38,858 nt of DNA, taken from contig CAZGJQ010000007.1 in NCBI GenBank assembly GCA_964525815.1, positions 1 through 38,858 of the forward strand, read 5' to 3'. The notes beneath the pieces were generated by a model, which saw only the letters and a program-made list of their open reading frames with translations, had not been told where the DNA came from and did not search any database. Made by a program: the position numbers and the translations under genes. Shown piece by piece: positions 32,924 to 38,858 of this stretch; position 1 is the first letter of the stretch; each line of letters opens with the position of its first letter. This DNA comes from UBA1049 sp964525815 (GTDB lineage: Bacteria; Bacillota; Clostridia; Oscillospirales; CAG-382).

Positions 32924-34606
32924 TTAAGCACCCCATAATTCATATATTTTTTGTAGTGCGTTCATACCCCAGCTTTTTTCTTCCGGTGATTCTGAAAACA
33001 TATACTCTTGCATCATACGGTATCCGAATTTTACAAGAATCATTTCTAAAATATACATTTCCTCAAGCGAAGAAATATCCATATATTCCGAAATACCTTT
33101 CAAGTAGGTTGGAATAAGTCTATGATAATTCTCTTCGAATCTCGCAACATCCATACCATCTACGATTAAACTCGCAATGTCTTCACCAAGGAAACCCCAA
33201 CCCGTAGTGTCCCAATCTATAATCCTTATTCTGCCGTCAGAAAAGAATATATTTTCATTCCAGAAATCCCGATGACACAATACGACGGGGAGGTTCTTTA
33301 GCTTATCGAATATTTCATCTTTGTGGTCGTCAATATCAATGAGCATCTGCTTTAAGTGTTCAGGTATATCACAGCTCCTTGAACGAAGGTAACCATATTC
33401 AAACGATTTACCTTCAACTAACTGGATTTCATCATTTATTAGCATTTGTTTTAAGAATCCCGGCATACGGCACGGTTCGGATATAAGAAAATCGTATGTA
33501 AATGACTGCGTATGCCATTGACTAAATTCTCTTGCTAAAAATCCGGCATCACCAAGACAAACGATATGATGTAATGATTCCGATTGTTTGTATAACCTGC
33601 CTTGATAACGCCCTAACTCCAACGCTGCCTGTTCAAGCATTTCAATGGTAAGATCGTTACCTGATATTCCGTCGATATATTCCATCCATATCTGTATCTC
33701 ATCGTCGTTCATCTCCGCATGATAACACTCCGGCCAGCGAAATGAATCGGTAAAAAACTTTTCGAAATCCGAACCATAAAGGTCATATTCCTTGCGCCAT
33801 GAATCAGGATCACCGGGGCGTATCCATTTTTTCTGGATTTTTAACACGACTTTATAGGGCAATATCTTACCGTCAATGGTTTCAACCATACCCGTGACGA
33901 GCCTAACCTCGCCCAATGTACCACCTTGCAGCTCTTTGGTCTGGTAATCAGCGCGCAGAATGGTCTTGCCGAGTATTTTACTTAAAATGCATGTCAACGT
34001 TTCAGCCTTAATCTGTACTTGCTCCGTCTTTGTAAAGTCATAATAGGAATAACTGAGCAGCTTATTTGTCTTGTCAAACCCGCTTTGTACAAGCTCAATG
34101 GCGAAAACAAAGCTTTCAGGGTCTTCCACGCTGTCGTCCCAGCTAATACCAAAATCAGAGCAACCCGAAAATCCCATTTTATTTTTATAAACAGCAGGGT
34201 TACCGCAGGTCATACACCCGGTATATCCAAGAAATTTCGCTATTTTAAGCTCGCACATTACTAATGCCGTACCTATGCCTTTACGCTGGTATTCATAGGA
34301 TTTTACATCATGGTTATCATTTTCCCCGTGCCTGACTGCAAGGCTGTGAAGCCATATGACATGCTTGCCAGCGTCGCCCATCGGTAATGATGAGAAAATA
34401 CCGTGTCCTAAAATAAAACCATCTTTTCTGATGGCAACCAAATCAAGCTCAGGTATAAAATAGGGGGAGCGGCGTATATTGTCCGCAAGCACCGCATGAA
34501 ACTCACCATCGCTACCACGCTCATTGTAACCGAATGCATCTCTATCTAATTGTCTGACGATGTTGTATTCTTCCGGTTTTATTTGTCTTATTATAAAGTC
34601 ATTCAT
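32924..34606 (-). CDS. bifunctional GNAT acetyltransferase / APH-type phosphotransferase fusion
   Basis: 560 residues with two domains. Residues 1-175 are a GNAT domain with SPYFIPELDLVA, WLHSLAV, the acetyl-CoA loop QRKGIGTA (107-114) and NPAVYKNKMGF. Residues 190-560 are an aminoglycoside-phosphotransferase-type kinase: glycine-rich GGTLGEVRLV (228-237), lysine 256 in VVLKIQ, Brenner motif HRDFWNEN (H445, D447, N452) and metal-binding IIDWD (462-466). The layout resembles AAC(6')-APH(2'') enzymes, but the GNAT half is of YhbS type rather than AAC(6'). All catalytic motifs are present. The start overlaps rsgA by 4 bases (ATGA). AT-rich (21 G/C of 60 at 33301-33360). Antibiotic modification is inferred, not shown. 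Confidence 0.85.
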   Translation of the reverse strand: MNDFIIRQIKPEEYNIVRQLDRDAFGYNERGSDGEFHAVLADNIRRSPYFIPELDLVAIRKDGFILGHGIFSSLPMGDAGKHVIWLHSLAVRHGENDNHDVKSYEYQRKGIGTALVMCELKIAKFLGYTGCMTCGNPAVYKNKMGFSGCSDFGISWDDSVEDPESFVFAIELVQSGFDKTNKLLSYSYYDFTKTEQVQIKAETLTCILSKILGKTILRADYQTKELQGGTLGEVRLVTGMVETIDGKILPYKVVLKIQKKWIRPGDPDSWRKEYDLYGSDFEKFFTDSFRWPECYHAEMNDDEIQIWMEYIDGISGNDLTIEMLEQAALELGRYQGRLYKQSESLHHIVCLGDAGFLAREFSQWHTQSFTYDFLISEPCRMPGFLKQMLINDEIQLVEGKSFEYGYLRSRSCDIPEHLKQMLIDIDDHKDEIFDKLKNLPVVLCHRDFWNENIFFSDGRIRIIDWDTTGWGFLGEDIASLIVDGMDVARFEENYHRLIPTYLKGISEYMDISSLEEMYILEMILVKFGYRMMQEYMFSESPEEKSWGMNALQKIYELWGA

Positions 34607-35652
34607 CTCTTAAATCCTCCGTTTCTTTTGTTCTGCTTATTCCATTTTGCTATATCCTTTTGCCACTGCTGTTTATTGCGCATATATTCGGCTTTGTCAT
34701 CGGTGAATTTGGCTTCCCGCTTCAGATTTATATAGCTGTCCCATCTTTCCTGCGGGAGCTCTCCGCTTTCAATCGCCGCCTTTATGGCGCAGCCCGGCTC
34801 TGTCCGGTGCTTACAGTCCGAAAATTTGCATTTGCCAAAGTACTGCTCAATCTCAGAAAAGGCTTCTCCGAGCCCTGCGGAAACATCCCACATACCAAGC
34901 TCACGCATACCGGGGGTGTCGATGATCATCACGCCGCTATCAAGCCTGATCAGCTGCCTGTGCGTGGTCGTATGTCTGCCCTTGCTGTCATCCTCCCTGA
35001 TTTCCTTGACATTCATAATTTCCTTTCCGGCGAGAGCGTTGACAAGGCTGGACTTTCCGACTCCGGATGAACCTAAAAAGACAATGGTCTTGCGGGGTTT
35101 AAGGAAGTCCGAAAGATTGTCAAGCCCTCTTCCGGTCCTTGCGCTTACCGCATAAACGGCAATCCCCATTGCGATTCTTTCCACGGCTCTCATTTGCTCC
35201 GAGCAATCATCGACTAAATCCGCCTTGGTCAGCAAGACCACGGGAAGGGCGCCGGACTGCCACGCAAGGGTGGTATAACGCTCCAGCCGCTTTGAATTGA
35301 AATCAAGATTCAGCGATTGCATTATAAAAACATAGTCAAAATTCGCGGCAACCGCCTGCTCCCCCCGCCCCGGCGTTGGATCCCGTCTTGAAAAGAAGGA
35401 CTTTCGCGGCAGTGTTTTTATTATTTGGCTGTCTCCGTTGGGAATGTAGTTTATCAGAACAAAATCTCCGGTAGTCGGGAACTCCTCTGATTCTCTGGTA
35501 TAATAAATGCTTGCTTTAAGCCTGCCGGACACTTTGCCGTGTTCGCATACAAGCTCGTAACGCTCCCTGTGGACAGCGGTAACCCGTGCTGGCAATCCGT
35601 TTTCGTCCTCAGTCAGCATTGACGGGTTGAACCCGTATTCAAATAAGTTCAA
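34603..35652 (-). CDS. rsgA: RsgA-type ribosome small-subunit GTPase
   Basis: 349 residues from TTG 35652 with GGAGG 9 bases upstream. An OB domain (residues 20-75) precedes a circularly permuted GTPase with G4 TKAD (142-145), G1 GSSGVGKS (194-201) and G3 DTPG (245-248). The zinc site is C275, C280, H282, C288, and the C-terminus is very basic. RsgA binds the 30S subunit, tests its decoding centre during maturation and releases RbfA. It is the first gene of an operon with a GNAT-APH fusion and a GNAT, behind an attenuator-like leader. Housekeeping rsgA often lies beside rpe, which is 1.3 kb away here, so this could be the main copy moved or a paralogue; one window cannot tell. Confidence 0.93.
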   Translation of the reverse strand: MNLFEYGFNPSMLTEDENGLPARVTAVHRERYELVCEHGKVSGRLKASIYYTRESEEFPTTGDFVLINYIPNGDSQIIKTLPRKSFFSRRDPTPGRGEQAVAANFDYVFIMQSLNLDFNSKRLERYTTLAWQSGALPVVLLTKADLVDDCSEQMRAVERIAMGIAVYAVSARTGRGLDNLSDFLKPRKTIVFLGSSGVGKSSLVNALAGKEIMNVKEIREDDSKGRHTTTHRQLIRLDSGVMIIDTPGMRELGMWDVSAGLGEAFSEIEQYFGKCKFSDCKHRTEPGCAIKAAIESGELPQERWDSYINLKREAKFTDDKAEYMRNKQQWQKDIAKWNKQNKRNGGFKR

Positions 35653-35734
35653 TGTATATTTCCTCCAAAATTTTTTTGTGTTTTATTGTTGTAAATTATT
35701 ATCATATCTGAACCACTCCCTCTTAAATCGGCGC

Positions 35735-35777
35735 AAAAATACCGCAGAAAGCAGCCCGTCGGCTGCAAACTGCGGTA
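35735..35777 (-). terminator. leader terminator 3 of the rsgA operon
   Basis: On the minus strand TACCGCAG (35777-35770) pairs with CTGCGGTA (35747-35740) and GCAGCC with GGCTGC inside, around a GACG loop, followed by TTTTT (35739-35735). This is the strongest of three hairpins. An upstream segment ACTGCAGACAGC (35854-35843) can pair with its 3' arm over about 12 bases with one bulge, a plausible antiterminator. Confidence 0.88.
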
Positions 35778-35794
35778 CTCATAAATAAGCATGC

Positions 35795-35821
35795 AAAAAG
35801 GCACACCTACTCGATGTGCCT
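35795..35821 (-). terminator. leader terminator 2 of the rsgA operon
   Basis: On the minus strand GGCACA (35820-35815) pairs with TGTGCC (35805-35800), followed by TTTTT (35799-35795). Confidence 0.8.
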
Positions 35822-35872
35822 GTAAAACATTGCTTATAAAAAGCTGTCTGCAGTATTCACGAAAGGTTACTT

Positions 35873-35929
35873 AAAAACGGTAAGGCAACCAAAGAGGTAT
35901 TATACCCCCAGAAATAATTGCCCGCACCG
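35873..35929 (-). terminator. leader hairpin/terminator 1 of the rsgA operon
   Basis: On the minus strand CGGT and GGCAA (35929-35926, 35922-35918) pair with TTGCC and ACCG (35888-35884, 35881-35878), followed by TTTTT (35877-35873). It begins 12 bases after the leader-peptide stop codon and contains an inner GGTATAATACC palindrome. Confidence 0.65.
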
Positions 35930-35940
35930 ATATTCTGTTT

Positions 35941-35973
35941 TCAGACCAAGGCCACCTCGTTTATTACAGTCAT
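35941..35973 (-). CDS. leader peptide MTVINEVALV of the rsgA operon
   Basis: A ten-codon frame (ATG 35973 to TGA 35941) with a strong AAAGGAG site 10 bases upstream, between a consensus promoter and three terminator-like hairpins. The ribosome site is better than that of many real genes here, which supports translation. The peptide has no arrest motif that I know. By analogy with tet(M) and erm leaders, a ribosome slowed here would change folding of the following hairpins; this is inference. Confidence 0.65.
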   Translation of the reverse strand: MTVINEVALV

Positions 35974-36029
35974 CAATACACAGCTCCTTTCGTTTATGAA
36001 TTCTGTTATGCGTTGCTATGCTGTTAATT

Positions 36030-36058
36030 ATTATAATAGATAAATTCAATAATGTCAA
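36030..36058 (-). promoter_or_regulatory. perfect consensus promoter of the rsgA operon
   Basis: On the minus strand TTGACA (36058-36053), exactly 17 bases and TATAAT (36035-36030). It lies 8 bases beyond the stop codon of the VanY-like gene, about 380 bases before rsgA, so the transcript has a long leader. Confidence 0.92.
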
Positions 36059-36065
36059 TATATTT

Positions 36066-36974
36066 CTAATTCAGTGAGGCAAGGTATTCCTCAAGGCATA
36101 AGTCATTTTCGTACATCTCGGTTGCCGCCTTCCTGCCCACAAACCTGAAATGCCACGGCTCGTAAATAATTCCGGTGATTTCTGTTTTATCCTCGGGATA
36201 ACGAAGTATGAAACCAAAGCGGTGCGCGTTCTGTGCCAGCCATTTAGCTTCCTCCGTTCTCCCAAAGGATTGCTGTGCGCTCCCAAGATTGTGCATATCG
36301 CAGGCGAGTCCGGCCTGGTGCTCGCTGGTTCCCGGTCTTGCGGAAAAGGTAGCGACATACTCCTCGCATTCCTCGCGGGTTGAAAAATTGTGAAGATTCT
36401 TATCCACATTCCCGTTGAATATTTGACCCTGATAAGCATAAGAGCGGTATGCGCTTGTTACGGTAACATCAAGAACGCCGTACTCGGCTCCTTCAAGTAA
36501 AAATGCTTGCAATGCTTTTTCGGCAGCATAAACCATTTTTTGCGTAGCTCTGCCGTCCTTGCGGGTGTAGGTGACATCAATCATATTATCCGGAACATAA
36601 TCGCTTGGCAGAGGGTTGTTGGGACCGACAAGTATCAGATATTCCGAATTATCCTCCGGGTCGATATGCTGCTCCCATTCGCTTATGTCTATGGCGTATT
36701 CCACCCCTATGTAGTCCTCATAGCTCCGGCTGACCTCATCCCGGCTGCTTTCTTCGGGCTCGCTCTCCGTATCGGCTGAGCTGCTGTCGGAGCTATCAGG
36801 TTCCGACGATATACTGGATTCCCCGGTGCTGCTTATAGCCGTATTGTCATCTCCAAGCACCATTAACACAAGGAGCACCGTACCCGTAATAACCGCAGAC
36901 GCTACCAAAAAGGTTATTATCAGCAATACGGAGTTTATTGTTCTTTTTTTTCTGTATTTATTTCTTGCTGGCAT
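36066..36974 (-). CDS. membrane-anchored VanY/DdcY-type D-alanyl-D-alanine carboxypeptidase
   Basis: 302 residues. A basic N-terminus and one helix (14-41) anchor it; residues 45-85 are a Ser/Glu/Asp-rich linker; the catalytic M15B domain lies outside the membrane. Zinc ligands are H219 and D226 in SEHQAGLACD and H275 in EPWHFRF, with catalytic E272; VTSAYRSYAYQGQIF is the family's substrate-side motif. It trims the terminal D-Ala of peptidoglycan stem peptides. VanY enzymes add to glycopeptide resistance, but no vanHAX, vanR or vanS genes are present, so ordinary wall maturation is more likely. It follows rpe by 8 bases. Confidence 0.92.
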   Translation of the reverse strand: MPARNKYRKKRTINSVLLIITFLVASAVITGTVLLVLMVLGDDNTAISSTGESSISSEPDSSDSSSADTESEPEESSRDEVSRSYEDYIGVEYAIDISEWEQHIDPEDNSEYLILVGPNNPLPSDYVPDNMIDVTYTRKDGRATQKMVYAAEKALQAFLLEGAEYGVLDVTVTSAYRSYAYQGQIFNGNVDKNLHNFSTREECEEYVATFSARPGTSEHQAGLACDMHNLGSAQQSFGRTEEAKWLAQNAHRFGFILRYPEDKTEITGIIYEPWHFRFVGRKAATEMYENDLCLEEYLASLN

Positions 36975-36982
36975 GATAATTA

Positions 36983-37663
36983 CTATTCCTTTCGTTTTGC
37001 CGATTCGAGTATATCCCTTGCTGCAGCCGCTATATCCTCATTACCGAAAACGGAGCTGCCCGCCACAAGAATGTTCACCCCCGCTTCAATGCATAAAGCG
37101 GCGTTTGTGCTGTCGATGCCCCCGTCTATTTCTATATCGATGTCAAGCTCCTTGCTGTCGATGAATGATTTCAGCTCCCTGACTTTTTCCAGAACTTCCG
37201 GCATGAAGCTCTGCCCGCCGAACCCCGGCTCTACCGACATTACGAGAACCATATCGCAGCTCTCCAGCAGCCCGAACACTTCCGATACCGGCGTTCCCGG
37301 CTTTACCGAGATCGCACTCTTTATTCCCTTGCTTCTGATATAGTCAAGCACCGCTCTGCAGTCTTTGGTAGCTTCCGCATGGATAGTGATAATATCGGCG
37401 CCCGCCGAGATAAAGTCATCTATGTATCTTTCCGGCTCTGTTATCATCAAATGCACATCAAAAATCATCCCGCAACCCAAGCGGAGTGATTTTACAAGAG
37501 GCTGCCCAAAGGATATATTGGGTACAAAAATTCCGTCCATAACATCAAGGTGCAAATATTCGGCTCCGGCTTCTTGCAGCGCTTCAAGCTGCTTTTCTAT
37601 ATTTAAAAAATCACACGCTAATAATGATGGGGCGAGGATTATTTTTTTTTGCGGTTTGCTCAT
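36983..37663 (-). CDS. rpe: ribulose-phosphate 3-epimerase
   Basis: 226 residues, standard length. TIM-barrel enzyme of the pentose phosphate pathway, converting ribulose 5-phosphate and xylulose 5-phosphate. Motifs: LAPSLLACDF, LHLDVMDGIFVPNISFG, FDVHLMI, TIHAEAT, VMSVEPGFGGQSF and IEIDGGID with VAGSSVFG. Metal ligands His, Asp, His, Asp are in place. AAAGGGGATAGCTG precedes the ATG. It heads a unit with the VanY-like gene, behind its own promoter and a folded leader. Confidence 0.96.
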   Translation of the reverse strand: MSKPQKKIILAPSLLACDFLNIEKQLEALQEAGAEYLHLDVMDGIFVPNISFGQPLVKSLRLGCGMIFDVHLMITEPERYIDDFISAGADIITIHAEATKDCRAVLDYIRSKGIKSAISVKPGTPVSEVFGLLESCDMVLVMSVEPGFGGQSFMPEVLEKVRELKSFIDSKELDIDIEIDGGIDSTNAALCIEAGVNILVAGSSVFGNEDIAAAARDILESAKRKE

Positions 37664-37711
37664 CAGCTATCCCCTTTCGGCATAATTCTACATAAAATAA
37701 TAGTAATATAC

Positions 37712-37778
37712 GGCAGGCAACACTGTGGCGGGCTGTTTAAAAACAAGGAGCCTAACCGGAAGCTGCAGTGTCCCTGCC
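37712..37778 (-). ncRNA. structured leader RNA candidate upstream of rpe
   Basis: On the minus strand GGCAGG (37778-37773) pairs with CCTGCC (37717-37712) and ACACTG with CAGTGT just inside. The enclosed 40 bases can form two smaller hairpins, one being TGTTT-TT-AAACA. The element lies within the predicted rpe leader. It has no T-run and matches no riboswitch class I know. It may be a regulatory RNA or a stabilising fold. Confidence 0.45.
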
Positions 37779-37805
37779 TTGATATAGAACATAAATTACT
37801 ATATT

Positions 37806-37834
37806 ATATTATACCTTGCGAGCAACGCTGTCAA
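37806..37834 (-). promoter_or_regulatory. predicted promoter of the rpe unit
   Basis: On the minus strand a perfect TTGACA (37834-37829), 17 bases and TAATAT (37811-37806); a TATAAT two bases nearer gives a 15-base spacing. It lies at the end of the DUF4363 gene. Confidence 0.65.
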
Positions 37835-37835
37835 G

Positions 37836-38174
37836 TCAGAATATATTATAAAAAATGATTTTCTCTCCTGTTGCTATTTCATCGACATAGTTTACAAACC
37901 TTTTTTCCGCAGCCTTGTATTCGTCCTCGCTTTCCGATTCTTTATAGGAAATCATGTCTCCGAGTGCCTTTTCGGCTTCCTCTAGCATCTTTGCGTTTGT
38001 GGTCAGTGATAGAAAGTAATATTTTTCTTCCCAGTATTTTTGAAGCTCTCTTAGATTCTGTTCCTCCGTAAGCCTATAGAGCTTGTCAGCTATATTAGCG
38101 GTTATTATGGCATTTGCGATTACAAGCCCTATAATAACAAGCAAAAGCACCGCTGCGATGATTGTATTTTTCAT
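37836..38174 (-). CDS. DUF4363-family membrane-anchored protein
   Basis: 112 residues with one N-terminal helix (residues 5-27, IAAVLLLVIIGLVIANAI) and a helical, highly charged remainder (EEQNLRELQKYWEEKYYFL, AEKRFVNYVDEI). Family members are small helical proteins encoded next to DUF421 genes in Clostridia; function unknown. The ATG follows the DUF421 stop directly (TAAATG), so translation is coupled. Confidence 0.8.
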   Translation of the reverse strand: MKNTIIAAVLLLVIIGLVIANAIITANIADKLYRLTEEQNLRELQKYWEEKYYFLSLTTNAKMLEEAEKALGDMISYKESESEDEYKAAEKRFVNYVDEIATGEKIIFYNIF

Positions 38175-38633
38175 TTAGCTGCTTTGTGTTCCTTTTTTTG
38201 GTAAAACGCTCATTTTTCCGGTTTGTTCGAGAATAATCGTGTCTACTTCCTTTATATGTCTGTAGCCGTTGATTCGGATTTCTGCTTCGATTTCATCCGG
38301 TGTAACCCGAGTTTTTGTTAGATTTTCGCTTATAACCTTACCGTTTTTTACCAGAACAACGGGTTTTCCGTCCACAAGCTTGCGAAGAAACGAGCTCTTA
38401 CGACATACAAAGGCAATTATTATTTCTATGGAAGCTATTACAACCAGAGGGACAAGCCCGTGCGAGAGCGGAATATCTCTGTCTGTAATGGGCAGAGCCG
38501 CAATTTCACTTAAAAGAATAACCGCTACAAACTCGGAGAGCTGTACCTCCCCTATCTGTCTTTTACCCATCAACCGCATCAAAACCGTTAGTAATATATA
38601 AAATATGAAGGTTCGGATCAGCATTACAACCAT
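38175..38633 (-). CDS. DUF421/YetF-family membrane protein
   Basis: 152 residues: three hydrophobic helices in the first 80 residues (FIFYILLTVLMRLMGKRQIG is the family hallmark region), then a small cytoplasmic domain with VLVKNGKVISENLTKTRVT. It matches the short YetF type found in spore-formers; B. subtilis YetF-like proteins are spore-membrane components linked to germination. First gene of the pair with DUF4363. Confidence 0.88.
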   Translation of the reverse strand: MVVMLIRTFIFYILLTVLMRLMGKRQIGEVQLSEFVAVILLSEIAALPITDRDIPLSHGLVPLVVIASIEIIIAFVCRKSSFLRKLVDGKPVVLVKNGKVISENLTKTRVTPDEIEAEIRINGYRHIKEVDTIILEQTGKMSVLPKKGTQSS

Positions 38634-38746
38634 TAAAACAACTCCTTACAATATATTTTTAGTAGATAAAACGCTCTTTATTCAAAATGCACAAAATATC
38701 CTTTTTATTTTCCATAAATTGCGCTAAAATTATTTGTCGAAAAGTG

Positions 38747-38775
38747 TTGACAATTATGATTTGCCGTGCTACAAT
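38747..38775 (+). promoter_or_regulatory. strong sigma-A promoter at the right edge
   Basis: TTGACA (38747-38752), exactly 17 bases and TACAAT (38770-38775), reading out of the window. Confidence 0.85.
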
Positions 38776-38858
38776 ATGCAAGCTGTCTCAAAAACGGGCA
38801 CGCAACAGGACATTGAAAATTGAACAACAACGAGAGTACAAAGCTTGGTAGGCCGAGA
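38776..38858 (+). other. probable rRNA operon leader, cut by window edge
   Basis: After the strong promoter no ribosome site or start codon with an open frame is seen. The segment GGACATTGAAAATTGAACAA resembles the CATTGAAAATTGAA-type sequences found in leaders and spacers of Clostridia rRNA operons. A 16S rRNA gene would begin just beyond the window. This also explains the sequence ending here, since assemblies break at rRNA repeats. Confidence 0.5.

Noticed and set aside
36066..36974. VanY-like gene considered as part of a vancomycin-resistance cluster
   Set aside because: No vanHAX, vanR/vanS or vanZ genes are present, and it is co-transcribed with rpe; a wall-maturation carboxypeptidase is the simpler reading.

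Overview
The window reads as a stretch of chromosome from a low-to-mid-GC member of the Clostridia, probably an anaerobic gut-type Oscillospirales or Lachnospirales relative. This is inferred from consensus sigma-A promoters, strong Shine-Dalgarno sites, S-box and T-box leaders, RecD2, TrmK and YqeG, and a ferredoxin-dependent 2-oxoacid oxidoreductase. I saw no transposase, integrase, phage gene, CRISPR array or tRNA gene. The left edge cuts an EF-G-like gene. The right edge stops just after a strong promoter and a leader resembling an rRNA operon leader.

Layout. 2-2425: end of an EF-G paralogue and an SGNH/AlgX-like lipoprotein. 2616-9642: a plus-strand catabolic operon (SSF transporter, paaK, iorA, iorB, second paaK, tandem-ACT protein) for turning aryl-pyruvates into aryl-acetyl-CoA and aryl-acetate, closed by a strong terminator. 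9874-10095: a small orphan gene. 10165-14916, minus strand: a surface-sugar cluster (GT2-GtrA, NAGPA-like, small membrane protein), and upstream of it a small membrane protein, a GHL10-type TIM-barrel protein and trmK. 15065-16618: promoter, SAM-I riboswitch and metK. 16649-17623: a consensus promoter, a 9-codon leader peptide, a terminator-like attenuator and an Erm-type 23S rRNA methyltransferase. 17715-22994: small membrane protein, recD2 (frameshifted), comFC and a DUF6259-like protein. 23120-23701: an orphan protein with short tandem repeats. 23741-30211: a tightly overlapping run of yqeG, nfo, a DUF218 gene, prmA, ligA and an FAD oxidoreductase.

The minus-strand right half holds trpB2 under a tryptophan-type T-box (30268-32081). 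Next is a three-gene operon (32097-35652) encoding an RsgA-type ribosome GTPase, a GNAT-APH fusion and a second GNAT. It is preceded by a consensus promoter, a 10-codon leader peptide and three successive terminator-like hairpins (35735-36058). Further right are a membrane-anchored VanY-type D,D-carboxypeptidase, rpe with a folded leader, and a DUF421/DUF4363 pair.

Four loci are controlled by leader RNA. Two (metK, trpB2) are classical metabolite or tRNA sensors. The other two (the erm gene and the rsgA operon) have the layout of ribosome-stalling attenuators used by inducible antibiotic-resistance genes. The rsgA/GNAT-APH/GNAT operon is the best candidate here for an undescribed system: a 30S-binding GTPase joined to drug-modifying-type enzymes under what looks like translation-stress control.
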